Assembly (NCBI GenBank): GCA_963838095.1 | Contig: CAWIPO010000006.1 | Location: 496,001 to 560,000, forward strand | Origin: CAWCGU01 sp963838095 | GTDB lineage: Bacteria; Actinomycetota; Thermoleophilia; Solirubrobacterales; 70-9 | Length of the DNA stretch: 64,000 nucleotides | Reading direction: 5' to 3' | Shown: piece by piece, positions 25,326-33,724 of the stretch | Position numbering within the stretch: position 1 is the stretch's first letter | How the letters are laid out: each line of letters begins with the position of its first letter | Notes under the pieces: generated by a model | What the model saw: the letters and a program-made list of their open reading frames with translations, nothing else | What the model was told of the DNA's origin: nothing | The model's database searches: none | Made by a program: the position numbers and the translations under genes

Positions 25326-27527
25326 CTAAACCGTCATTCGCTGGCCGAGCGAACGCCACGCCCGCTCGGCCTCGGCGAGCTCGACCGAGACCTCTGCCTC
25401 GGCGGCAGAAAGCTCGATGCGCTCGTCTTCGGCTTCCCCAATCACGAACGCGCCCGACTCGCCGACTGCGGCGACGAGCTGCTGAACCGCCTCCCGGTCG
25501 CCCGCGACGATGAAGCCGCCCGGCCCCTCGCCGAACAGCGCCGTCTCACCCGAGCAGCCGCGCGCCTCGACCAGATCGTCGAGATCGACTCGGGCGCCCA
25601 CCCCCCCGGCGATCGCCGCCTCCGCGACCGCAACCGCGAGGCCGCCGTCGGAGATGTCGTGGGCACAGTTCAGCTTCCCGGCGCGCACGGCTTCGCGGAC
25701 GACATCGATCGCCGCCCGCACATCCTCGACCGGCAGCGTCGGCAGACCAGGCCCGAGCTCCCCACGCTGCTTCGCCAGCTCCGAGCCGGCGAGCGAGGGA
25801 GCGAACGGGCCGATCAGCGCGATCGCGTCGCCTTCCGCGAAGGCAATGCCCCCGGCGCGCTCCGAATCCGGCAGCTCACCTACCAGCCCGATCACCGGCG
25901 TCGGGTAGATCGGTCCCGAGTCGGTCTCGTTGTAGAGCGAAACGTTGCCGCCGACGACGGGGATCCCTAACGTTTCGCACACGTCTGCCAGCGCCTGGGT
26001 GGAGCGGTCCAGCTGCCAGGCGACGTGCGGCTTCTCGGGGTTGCCGAAGTTGAGGCAGTTGGTGAGCCCGAGCGGCTCGGCGCCGACGCAGGCCAGGTTG
26101 GCCACGGCCTCCAGCACGACCTCGACGGTCCCCGCGTACGGATCGCACGCGACCCGGCGGCCGTTGCCGTCGATCGTCAGCGCAATCGCCGTGCCGGTCT
26201 CGGCCAGCGCCAGCACCGCGGCGTCAGCCGACTCCGGCCGCCGCACCGTCCGCGACTGCACGATCGGGTCGTACTGCTCGAACACCCAGCGCTTAGAGGC
26301 GATCGTCGGCGAGCCGAGCAGCGCCAGCAGCACCTCCGTCGGATCGGTTGCGGAGATCGTCGCCGCATTCGAGTAGATCCATCCCTGAGGCTCCTCGGGC
26401 TCCAAGTCGTACAGCGGGCAGCCGTCAACGAGCGCGTCGACCGGCATCTCCCCAACGACCCCGTCCCCACTCAGCACGCGCACGCGACCGCCCTTCGTCA
26501 CCTCGCCGATCGCCGCCGCACCGGTCTGCCAGCGCTCGCACACGGCGACCACCTCATCCAGCCGCGTGGGCTCCACCACCGCGAGCATCCGCTCCTGCGA
26601 CTCCGAGACCATGATCTCGAACGGCTCCATGTCCGCCTCGCGCAGCGGGACCCGCGCAACGTCGATGTCCACCCCGACGCCGCCCTTCGACGCCATCTCT
26701 CCCGCCGAAGAGGTGAGCCCCGCGGCCCCGAGGTCCTGAAGCGCGACCAACAGACCGCGGTCGAGCAGCTCGAGGCAGCACTCCATCAGCTTCTTCTCCT
26801 CGAACGGGTCGCCGATCTGGACCGAGGGGCGCTTGTCGTCGCCCTCCTCCAGCTCCGCCGAAGCGAGCACCGATGCACCCCCGATTCCGTCCCGTCCCGT
26901 GGATGCGCCCATCAGTACCAGCAGGTTGCCGGGACCGGCTGCCGCCGAGCGGATCATGCGATCGCTGCGAGCGAGCCCGACGGCCATCGCGTTCACGAGG
27001 CAGTTCTGCTCGTAGGGCGCCTCGAAGTAGACCTCCCCGCCGACCGTCGGGATCCCGATCGAGTTCCCGTAGTGGCCGATGCCGGCGACGGCGTGGTCGA
27101 AGAGGTAGCGCGAGCGCTCGGACTCGAGCTCGCCGAAGCGAAGCGAATCGAGCACCGCGATCGGCCGGGCTCCGAGCGCGAAGATGTCGCGCAGGATCCC
27201 GCCGACACCCGTCGCCGCGCCCTGGAACGGCTCCACCGCGCTGGGGTGGTTGTGCGATTCCACCTTGAAGGCGACCGCGTACCCGTTGCCGACGTCGACC
27301 GCGCCGGCGTTCTCACCAGGGCCCATCACCACCCGCTCGCCCTCGGTCGGCAGCCGTCGCAGCAGCTTTCGCGAGTGCTTGTACGCACAGTGCTCGGACC
27401 AAAGCAGCGAGAACATCGCCAGCTCGACGCCGTTCGGATCGCGGTCCATCAGCTCGCAGATGCGCTCGAACTCGGAGTCGGTGAGCCCGAGCTCGCGATG
27501 AGGAGCACTGCTGGAAGCTGTGGTCAC
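25326..27527 (-). CDS. purL: Phosphoribosylformylglycinamidine synthase, large subunit
   Basis: ATP-dependent FGAM synthase subunit of the small PurL type, 733 residues, working with separate PurQ and PurS found 7 kb away. Recognisable are LWSEHCAYKHSRKLLRRLPT at the N-terminus, KVESHNHPSAVEPFQGAATG, the VGGEVYFEAPYEQN region, LTSSAGEMASKGG, LGLTNCLNFGNPEKP, VVGGNVSLYNET and the second-half CAHDISDGGLAVA. Start GTG 27527 overlaps the stop of the preceding sulfotransferase gene by 4 bases (GTGA), so purL translation appears coupled to a sulfotransferase. The longer upstream frame is shadow sequence. Confidence 0.93.
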   Translation of the reverse strand: MTTASSSAPHRELGLTDSEFERICELMDRDPNGVELAMFSLLWSEHCAYKHSRKLLRRLPTEGERVVMGPGENAGAVDVGNGYAVAFKVESHNHPSAVEPFQGAATGVGGILRDIFALGARPIAVLDSLRFGELESERSRYLFDHAVAGIGHYGNSIGIPTVGGEVYFEAPYEQNCLVNAMAVGLARSDRMIRSAAAGPGNLLVLMGASTGRDGIGGASVLASAELEEGDDKRPSVQIGDPFEEKKLMECCLELLDRGLLVALQDLGAAGLTSSAGEMASKGGVGVDIDVARVPLREADMEPFEIMVSESQERMLAVVEPTRLDEVVAVCERWQTGAAAIGEVTKGGRVRVLSGDGVVGEMPVDALVDGCPLYDLEPEEPQGWIYSNAATISATDPTEVLLALLGSPTIASKRWVFEQYDPIVQSRTVRRPESADAAVLALAETGTAIALTIDGNGRRVACDPYAGTVEVVLEAVANLACVGAEPLGLTNCLNFGNPEKPHVAWQLDRSTQALADVCETLGIPVVGGNVSLYNETDSGPIYPTPVIGLVGELPDSERAGGIAFAEGDAIALIGPFAPSLAGSELAKQRGELGPGLPTLPVEDVRAAIDVVREAVRAGKLNCAHDISDGGLAVAVAEAAIAGGVGARVDLDDLVEARGCSGETALFGEGPGGFIVAGDREAVQQLVAAVGESGAFVIGEAEDERIELSAAEAEVSVELAEAERAWRSLGQRMTV

Positions 27528-28480
27528 TGCGTGAGTATTTCGCGGTGCTCGGCGGCGCCCAACTCGTATCCGAGCTCGGTCAGCAGCGGCGCCGCAACGG
27601 CTTCGTATTCGGCCACGTCCTCTTCGCTCATCTTCTTCTTCCACATGCCGATCCGGTCTTCTCGCGGCGGCTCGCGGGCGAGCATGTGGCTCTTCATCCG
27701 CAGCTCGGCCGGTTGGTCCGGCCGATTCGAGCGCGGCAGGTCGCGCTCCTTCTCCTTCAGCCTCTCGGCCGCGCGCTCGTGGTAGTCGAGCATCACCGGG
27801 TCGAAGTCGAGGTCGATGAACTCGCACACCTTCCGCAACGTCCCCTCGGTGTCCATCACCAGATCCTCGAAGCGGATCTCCAGGTAGTGGTTCACCTTCG
27901 GAGCCTGCTGACGTGCCTTCTCGATCCGCTCCGTCCACAGCTCCGCCGCCTCGGTCGGATTCGACGGGCCCCAGTTCAACTTCAGCACCGACAGCGCGAC
28001 GTCGCGGCCGTCGCGGATGATGTGGATGAAGCGGGTCTCGGGAAGCACCCGCTGAAGGCGCAGCATCTCGCGCATGTAGCCGGGGGTCTTGTCCCCGTAG
28101 CGGGGCTTACCCTCGCGCTCGGAGTAGAGCCCGTAGAAGGAGCGGATCGCGTCGCCCGCCGTGAACGGCTTCAGCGCACGGAAGCGCTCGCGCAGATCGT
28201 CGGCCTCGAGGTGGAAGTCGCCCCAGCGCTTGTGCTCGGTGACGAAGTCTGCGGCCTCGTCGGCCGTGAGCGGCTTTCGCTCCACACGCTTGATCAATCG
28301 CGGCACGAAGTGCGTCTCGCCCGGGATCGCCACCTCGGGGTGGGTGTCGAGCATCAGCCGTAGCAGGGTGGTGCCCGAGCGCGTGACGCCGCACACGAAC
28401 GGCGCGGGAGGCGGGGTCGGGGTGCGCGCCCGCAGGCGCCGGCGGGCGCGGATGATTCGGATGCGGTCGGCGTAGCTCAT
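27524..28480 (-). CDS. Sulfotransferase 1 (PAPS-dependent family)
   Basis: 318-residue cytosolic protein of the bacterial sulfotransferase family (Sulfotransfer_3 type). The 5'-phosphosulfate loop is CGVTRSGTTLLRLML (about 30-44), the 3'-phosphate site IIRDGRDVALS (about 154-164), and the family segments GETHFVPRLI, RYGDKTPGY and LEIRFEDLVMDTE are present. No signal peptide or membrane helix, so PAPS-dependent sulfation of a cytosolic or membrane-face acceptor is expected; the acceptor is unknown. Its end overlaps purL by 4 bases, and the glycosyltransferase 1 gene behind it ends over its start. Part of a six-gene paralogous array. Confidence 0.85.
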   Translation of the reverse strand: MSYADRIRIIRARRRLRARTPTPPPAPFVCGVTRSGTTLLRLMLDTHPEVAIPGETHFVPRLIKRVERKPLTADEAADFVTEHKRWGDFHLEADDLRERFRALKPFTAGDAIRSFYGLYSEREGKPRYGDKTPGYMREMLRLQRVLPETRFIHIIRDGRDVALSVLKLNWGPSNPTEAAELWTERIEKARQQAPKVNHYLEIRFEDLVMDTEGTLRKVCEFIDLDFDPVMLDYHERAAERLKEKERDLPRSNRPDQPAELRMKSHMLAREPPREDRIGMWKKKMSEEDVAEYEAVAAPLLTELGYELGAAEHREILTQ

Positions 28481-29661
28481 GGGGTTTGAGATTGACGATT
28501 AGCACCGAGAGAGGGTGGCTCCGCTGGTTGAGATTGACGTTTTGCATGTATGTCATGCAAATCGTCAATATCGTCGCTCAGAAGCGCCCCGATTGCCCTG
28601 ACCGTTCGACTCCAGTTGCGCTCTGTGTCCCTCACTCTTAGTGCTCCGTTCGAAAGCTCCGCCCGAAGCTCCGGATCGGCCAGCCTTCGGATCGCCTCCG
28701 CCAGCGCCTCCACATCCGGCGAGTACGCCGTGATCCCCGACTTCGCCTCGCCGTCGGGGTGGGAGGCGACCAGCAGCCCGTTCACCCCGTCCCGGATCGC
28801 CTCGTTCATCGGCGCAACATCGTTGGTGATCGCAGGCATCCCGAACGCGATCGCCTCGTAGAGCGGCAGGCCCAGCCCCTCCCAGCGCGCCGGGCTGAGG
28901 CAGACGTCGCAGCTCGCGAGCTGCTCCAGGTGCTGCGCCGTCGGCTGGTCCTCGACGACGAGCTCGATCCGGTAGTCCTTTGAGGCCGCTTCGACCGCGG
29001 GCTGCACGTGGCGGCGCTCGACCTGGGCCTTGATCAACAAGCGCACCGACGGATCGTCGACGCTCGAGAACGCCTCGAGCACCGGCTCGAGCGGCTTCCG
29101 GTGGCCGAGGAACCCTCCCGGGAATACGTACCTCGTTAACTCGCCGTTGCCGGATTCACCGCGGACACGTTCCCCCACCTCGATCAGCTCCGGGTGGCAG
29201 CCCCAGGGGACGTAGGGAGTCTCGATTCCGAACTCGCGGTAGCGCTCCTGCTCGCATCGGGTCATCGAATAGACGACGTCATATGCCTCGCACGCACCCG
29301 GCACGTGGTCTTCGGTGAAGTGCTCCCAGACGAAGCGGCCGATCACCCGGACGCCGCCGCGTCGCAGGGCGGCCAACTCCTCGAACTGGTAGTTCTGGTC
29401 GCACAGCAGCGCCTCGATTTCGTTGTCCGCGACCCAGCGCTCGTATTCGGCCAGCGAAACCTCGAACGACGACGCCTCCGTCACCCCCGGCTGCCCCCAG
29501 ACGTCGTCGCGGTCGAGCGCGCCGGGTCTCGGTCCGCGCTCCTTCTTGGGACGCGCGAGCACGAACGTCTCGTGCCCCAGCTCCTCGAGCGCGGAGCGAA
29601 GCTGGCGGGCGACGATCGGCTGACCGCGGTTGAACCACTTGCTGACCATTCCCACGCGCAC
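28477..29661 (-). CDS. Glycosyltransferase 1 (GT4-like)
   Basis: 394 residues. GT-B fold glycosyltransferase: N-terminal acceptor half (VRVGMVSKWFNRGQPIVARQL, HETFVLARP, RFVWEHFTEDHV) and C-terminal nucleotide-sugar half (VFPGGFLGHRKPLEPVLEAF, DVCLSPARWEGLGLPLYEAIAFGMPAI given in pieces, NGLLV), with the EX7E-like region around ARWEGLGLPLYE. I start at GTG 29661, one base past the preceding stop, matching the starts of its two paralogues. Unlike them it continues about 30 residues past the normal end (after AIGALLSDD) because the palindromic repeat at 28534-28568 occupies its 3' end. Its stop overlaps sulfotransferase 1 by 4 bases. Sugar and acceptor unknown. Confidence 0.8.
   Translation of the reverse strand: MRVGMVSKWFNRGQPIVARQLRSALEELGHETFVLARPKKERGPRPGALDRDDVWGQPGVTEASSFEVSLAEYERWVADNEIEALLCDQNYQFEELAALRRGGVRVIGRFVWEHFTEDHVPGACEAYDVVYSMTRCEQERYREFGIETPYVPWGCHPELIEVGERVRGESGNGELTRYVFPGGFLGHRKPLEPVLEAFSSVDDPSVRLLIKAQVERRHVQPAVEAASKDYRIELVVEDQPTAQHLEQLASCDVCLSPARWEGLGLPLYEAIAFGMPAITNDVAPMNEAIRDGVNGLLVASHPDGEAKSGITAYSPDVEALAEAIRRLADPELRAELSNGALRVRDTERNWSRTVRAIGALLSDDIDDLHDIHAKRQSQPAEPPSLGANRQSQTP
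28534..28568. repeat. 35-bp palindromic repeat, copy B (in the 3' end of glycosyltransferase 1)
   Basis: Left arm TTGACGTTTTGCATG (28534-28548), core TATGT, right arm CATGCAAATCGTCAA (28554-28568); arms pair at 14 of 15 positions. Flanks GAGA (28530) and TCGTC (28571-28575) match the copy at 19109-19143 in the same orientation, but the core is inverted. A half copy, GAGATTGACGATT, lies at 28488-28500. On the minus strand it is translated as the extra tail of glycosyltransferase 1 (LHDIHAKRQSQ). Confidence 0.8.
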
Positions 29662-29662
29662 G

Positions 29663-30640
29663 TCAATCGTCCTCGTCGCGGCTCGTCGCGACCCGAGCTG
29701 CATCCTCGCCCGGGATCGCGTCTGAAACCAGTGGATAGCCGAGCTCAGCCAGCAGGTCGCCCGAGGCGCGCTCGAAGGCCTCGTTGTCCTCGGCGCTCAT
29801 CTCCGTCCGCCAGGCTTCGACTCGGTCGGCGACCGGCGGCTCGCTGAGCAGGGAGTGTGCGGCTATCCGCTCCTCCGCCCCCAGCTCGCCCACCCCCTCC
29901 GAGGCGGGTAGTTCCTTGGCGATCTCCTGGAGGCGATCGTCGGCGCGCTCGTGATAGCGCAGCATCGTCTTGTTGAAGCGCAGGCCGATGAACTTGCAGA
30001 CCACTCTCAGCGTCGCTTCGGTGTCGGTGATCAGGTCTTCGTAGCGGACCTCCAGGTAGGCGTCCTCCGGCAGGCGCCGGGCACGCAGCCGCGTCGCCAG
30101 AACGCGCGACTTCCAGCGCTTCCCGGCGACGTCCAGGGGGGTGGGCTCGGATGACCTGCGCGCCTGCGAAAGGGCGACGTCACGGCCGTCGCGGATCACG
30201 TGGATGAAGCGCGCCTCGGGCAGGGCCTTGCGGAGCTTCAGCATCCGCACCTGGTAGCCGGGGGTCTTGTCACCCCAGCGGCTCTTGCTCTGCTTGCGGG
30301 CGTAGAGGTCGTAGAACGCCCGCGCCGCGTTGGTCCCGTTCAGCTCGGGCAGAGCACGCAGCGCCTGCGCGTACTCCTGGCGCGAGATGTCAAAATCGCC
30401 CCAGCGGCGATGCTTCGAGATCTTGCGCGCCAGGATCGCCGGCTTCATCTCCGGCTGCTCAGCCAATCGCACCAGCTTCGGGATGAAGTGGGTCTCCGGC
30501 GGTATCGCCAGTTTCGGGTGCGAGTCCAGCATCAGCCGCAGCAGCGTCGTTCCCGAGCGCGTGACGCCGACGATGAACGGCGCCGGCCGCCGGGGCCGCA
30601 GGTCGCGGACGCGTTGCGCAATCTCAGCTCGGTTCTTCAC
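29663..30640 (-). CDS. Sulfotransferase 2
   Basis: 325 residues, same family as sulfotransferase 1: FIVGVTRSGTTLLRLMLDSH for the 5'-phosphosulfate loop, HVIRDGRDVALSQ for the 3'-phosphate site, RWGDKTPGY, LEVRYEDLITDTE, YHERADDRLQE. The C-terminal tail (EDAARVATSRDEDD) is acidic and not shared. The start overlaps the stop of glycosyltransferase 2 by 4 bases and its stop nearly touches glycosyltransferase 1, so ST and GT genes alternate in one transcript. Confidence 0.85.
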   Translation of the reverse strand: MKNRAEIAQRVRDLRPRRPAPFIVGVTRSGTTLLRLMLDSHPKLAIPPETHFIPKLVRLAEQPEMKPAILARKISKHRRWGDFDISRQEYAQALRALPELNGTNAARAFYDLYARKQSKSRWGDKTPGYQVRMLKLRKALPEARFIHVIRDGRDVALSQARRSSEPTPLDVAGKRWKSRVLATRLRARRLPEDAYLEVRYEDLITDTEATLRVVCKFIGLRFNKTMLRYHERADDRLQEIAKELPASEGVGELGAEERIAAHSLLSEPPVADRVEAWRTEMSAEDNEAFERASGDLLAELGYPLVSDAIPGEDAARVATSRDEDD

Positions 30641-31725
30641 GCAACCATCTCGAGCAGATCGCGGTAGCCCTCGACTGTGCTGCTCCAGGACCGCTCCGTT
30701 TCACGGATCCGGATCGCGCCTTCCCTGAACCTGGCGCGCTCTCCGGCGTCCGCCAGGCGCTCGATAGCCGCTGTCATCTCCGTGACGTCCGGGTTCCAGG
30801 AGGGAATCCCCGAGCGCGCGGTCCCTTCCTCCGTCGCGTCGACGAGCAGGCCGTTCACCTCGTGCCTGACGACCTCGTTCATCGGCGGATTGTCGTTGGT
30901 GATCACCGGCTGGCCGAAGGCGAGCGCCTCGAAAAGCGGCAGCCCCAGCCCCTCCCAGCGCGTTGGTGACAGACAGACGTCAGCCCCCGCGACCGTTCGG
31001 AAGTGCTCGTCGGTCGGCTGATCGGCGAGCAGGATCGTGATCCTGGGATCGCCTTCGGCTGCCTTCTCGAGCATCCCTGTCCGCTTCTCGACTTGCCCCT
31101 TGACCAGCAGCCGCAGGCTCTCGCCGCGGGCGTTCGTGAATGCCTCGAGCGTCTCGGCGAGCGGCTTGCGCTTACCGAGGAAGCTCCCGGGGAGATAGAA
31201 CTGGACCACGCCCCAACCCTCCGTGCGATCCGAGGCGAAGTCCAATAGCTCCGGGTGGCAGCCCCAGGTGACGTACGGGCTCTCGATCCCGAGCTCGCGG
31301 TAGCGCTGCTGCTCGCCGCGGTGCAGCGAGTAGACGACGTCGAACGCCTCCTTCGCCGGCTCCGCGTGCTCGCTCGAGAAGTGCTCCCAGACGAACCGAC
31401 CGATGGTCTTGACACCGTGCCTGCGGAGCGCGGACAGCTCGTCGAACTGGTACAGGTTGTCGGTCAGCACGACCTCGATCCCGTTTGCCTCCACCCACCC
31501 CTCGTAGGTGGGAAGCGGAACGTCGGAATCCGGGACCTCGGTGATTCCGGGCTGCTCCCAGGCGGGGTCCCCGGAGCTCTCCTGCGTCCGCGGGCCGGTC
31601 CCCTGGCGGGCGAGGATGAACGTCTCGTGCCCGAGCTCCTCGAGTGCCGAGCGCAGCTGGCGCGAGACGACCGCCTGGCCGCTGGAGAACCACTTCGTGA
31701 CGATCCCGATCCGCATCGGGGTCAC
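30637..31725 (-). CDS. Glycosyltransferase 2 (GT4-like)
   Basis: 362 residues, clear paralogue of glycosyltransferases 1 and 3: MRIGIVTKWFSSGQAVVSRQL, HETFILARQ, QPGITEV, TIGRFVWEHFSSEHAEPA, WGCHPELLDF, YLPGSFLGKRKPLAETLEAF, CLSPTRWEGLGLPLFEALAF, NDNPPMNEVV, NGLLV. GT-B fold with the C-terminal Glu-rich donor loop. It ends GYRDLLEMVA, the expected natural end for this group. Start GTG 31725 overlaps sulfotransferase 3 by 4 bases. Confidence 0.83.
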   Translation of the reverse strand: MTPMRIGIVTKWFSSGQAVVSRQLRSALEELGHETFILARQGTGPRTQESSGDPAWEQPGITEVPDSDVPLPTYEGWVEANGIEVVLTDNLYQFDELSALRRHGVKTIGRFVWEHFSSEHAEPAKEAFDVVYSLHRGEQQRYRELGIESPYVTWGCHPELLDFASDRTEGWGVVQFYLPGSFLGKRKPLAETLEAFTNARGESLRLLVKGQVEKRTGMLEKAAEGDPRITILLADQPTDEHFRTVAGADVCLSPTRWEGLGLPLFEALAFGQPVITNDNPPMNEVVRHEVNGLLVDATEEGTARSGIPSWNPDVTEMTAAIERLADAGERARFREGAIRIRETERSWSSTVEGYRDLLEMVA

Positions 31726-32660
31726 TCCGCGGCTTCCGCGGCTTTCGCGGCCTCCTCCCCGACGGGGTACCCCAGCTCCTGGAGGAGATCGCCTGCCACC
31801 GCCTCGAACGCCGCTCGGTCGGACTCGCTCATCTGCTTGCGCCAGCGGCTGGCCCGGTCGGCGCTGGGCGGCTTGGTGGTCATTGCGTGGGTGGCCATCC
31901 TCCGCTCCACGCTGAGCTGCTTCGAGCGCCCGGTCGCCGGCAGCTCGCGAGCCATCTCCTGCAGCCGTTCGCCCGAGCGCTCGTGGTAGTCGAGCATCGC
32001 GGGCTCGAACTCGAGCTCGGCGAAGTCCGTCACCTTGCGAAGCACGGGCTCGGTGTCGCGAATCAGGTCCTCGTAGCGGATCTCCAGGTAATGGTCAAGC
32101 CGAGGCGCCACCTCGCGTGCCTTCTCCACCTTCTTCTTCCAGCGCCCGGCGACGTGCGCGGCGTCGATGTCGCGAACGGTGCGGTCCAGCACCGACAGCG
32201 CGACGTCGCGGCCGTCGCGGATCACGTGCACGAAGCGAACCTCGGGGAGGGCGCGCTGAATCAGCGGCATGTTGCGGACGTACTTGGGAGTCTTGTCGCC
32301 CCAGCGAGGCTTGCCGACGCGTTCGGCGTAGGCGCCGTAGAAACAGCGGACGGCATCGCCCGCGTCGAGCGGGTCGAGCGCGCCGAACCAGCCCAGGACC
32401 TCATCGTCGGAGAATCCGAAATCGCCCCATTCGCGGTTCTCCTTGATCGCGTCGAGCGCGTTTTCCGGCGTCGCACCGTCCTGGCGGCAGGCGCGGATGA
32501 GGTCGGGGACGAAATGAGTCTCCGGCGGGATCGTGAGCTGCGAATGCGCGTCGAGCATCATCCGCAGCAGCGTCGTCCCGGAGCGGTTCATCCCGACCAC
32601 GAACGGAACCGGTTCGCGGCCAGGGGCATCGTCGCGTCGTTTCAGGCTCGGTAGGCGCAT
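31722..32660 (-). CDS. Sulfotransferase 3
   Basis: 312 residues: FVVGMNRSGTTLLRMMLDAH (phosphosulfate loop), HVIRDGRDVALSVLD (3'-phosphate site), RWGDKTPKYVRNM, LEIRYEDLIRDTE, YHERSGERLQEMAREL. Differs from its neighbours by MNRSG instead of VxRSG. Ends in an Ala/Glu-rich tail. The 70 bases upstream of its ATG separate it from sulfotransferase 4, the largest gap within the array. Confidence 0.85.
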   Translation of the reverse strand: MRLPSLKRRDDAPGREPVPFVVGMNRSGTTLLRMMLDAHSQLTIPPETHFVPDLIRACRQDGATPENALDAIKENREWGDFGFSDDEVLGWFGALDPLDAGDAVRCFYGAYAERVGKPRWGDKTPKYVRNMPLIQRALPEVRFVHVIRDGRDVALSVLDRTVRDIDAAHVAGRWKKKVEKAREVAPRLDHYLEIRYEDLIRDTEPVLRKVTDFAELEFEPAMLDYHERSGERLQEMARELPATGRSKQLSVERRMATHAMTTKPPSADRASRWRKQMSESDRAAFEAVAGDLLQELGYPVGEEAAKAAEAAE

Positions 32661-32730
32661 GTCATCGGGGGCGAGAGCGAGCGTGGGAAGCGGCGCACGA
32701 CGCTCGCGGGGGGCGCATCAGGATAGAGAG

Positions 32731-33702
32731 TCACGCCTGCTCAGCGGCGGGCGTCGGGTCGGGAACCACGTCCGCCCCATACCCGAGCTCGCGCAGCAGG
32801 TCCCCGGCGACGCGCTCGAAGCTCTCCCGCTCGGCCTCGTCCATCTCCTGCTTCCAGACCTGGACGCGCTCTCGCTTCGGCGGCTCAGCCGTCAGCGCGT
32901 GGGCTCGCAGGCGCTCCTCTCCGGGACGGGCTGGGCGCCCCTCGGTCTCGGGCATGTCGCGAGCCATCTCCTGCAGCCGCTCGCCGGCCCGCTCGTGGTA
33001 GCTCAGCAGCCCGTCGTCCCAGGGAAGCTCGATGAACTCGCACACGCGCCGCAGGGTCGGCTCGGTGTTCTGCACGAGCTCCTCGTAGTGGATCTCCAGA
33101 TAGCCGCCGAGCGCCACCGAATCCTTGCGCGCGCCCGTGATCTGCCGCCGCCAGCGTTGCGCGAGCCGCTCGACCGGGACCGGCTCCTTGCCGTCGCGCT
33201 GCTCCAAGCGGCGGTTCCACGACAGGGCCACGTCGCGGCCGTCGCGGATCACGTGGATGAAGCGCGATTCCGGGAGTGTGCGGTTGATGCGCCGCATCCG
33301 CGTCAGATACCCCGGTGTCTTGTCCCCCCAGCGCGGCTTGCCCGACTTCTCCGCGTAGAGCTGGTAGAAGGCGCGCACCGGGTCGGCCTGGTTCAGCTTC
33401 GGGATCGCGCGCAGCCGCTCCAGGTATTCCTCCTCGCTGATTCCGAAATCGCCCCAGCGCCGGTGTGAGTCGTGGACGGCCGCATCGGCCAGCCGCTCGG
33501 GGGTGACTCTCCACGCCTCAGCGGTGCCGATCAGCCGCGGAACGAAATGCGTTTCGGGCGGAATCGCAAGCTGCGGATGCGCGTCCAGCATCATCCGCAG
33601 GAGGGTCGTGCCGGAGCGGCCGACGCCGACGATGAACGGAGCCGGCGGCCCCGGTGGGCCGGCCCGCTTCAACCGCCTCTTCCGTCGCCAGCGTTCCAGC
33701 AT
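32731..33702 (-). CDS. Sulfotransferase 4
   Basis: 323 residues from ATG 33702. FIVGVGRSGTTLLRMMLDAH, HVIRDGRDVALSWNRR, RWGDKTPGYLTRM, LEIHYEELVQNTE, YHERAGERLQEMARDMPE. Highly similar to sulfotransferase 5 next to it, indicating tandem duplication. The frame remains open upstream to 33771 but that stretch overlaps the end of sulfotransferase 5 and lacks family similarity. Confidence 0.85.
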   Translation of the reverse strand: MLERWRRKRRLKRAGPPGPPAPFIVGVGRSGTTLLRMMLDAHPQLAIPPETHFVPRLIGTAEAWRVTPERLADAAVHDSHRRWGDFGISEEEYLERLRAIPKLNQADPVRAFYQLYAEKSGKPRWGDKTPGYLTRMRRINRTLPESRFIHVIRDGRDVALSWNRRLEQRDGKEPVPVERLAQRWRRQITGARKDSVALGGYLEIHYEELVQNTEPTLRRVCEFIELPWDDGLLSYHERAGERLQEMARDMPETEGRPARPGEERLRAHALTAEPPKRERVQVWKQEMDEAERESFERVAGDLLRELGYGADVVPDPTPAAEQA

Positions 33703-33724
33703 CAGCGCCGGCCCCCGGTTGCCA

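Noticed and set aside
26025..27785. 586-codon plus-strand frame over purL
   Set aside because: Antisense of purL; only reflects the GC-rich codon pattern of the coding strand.
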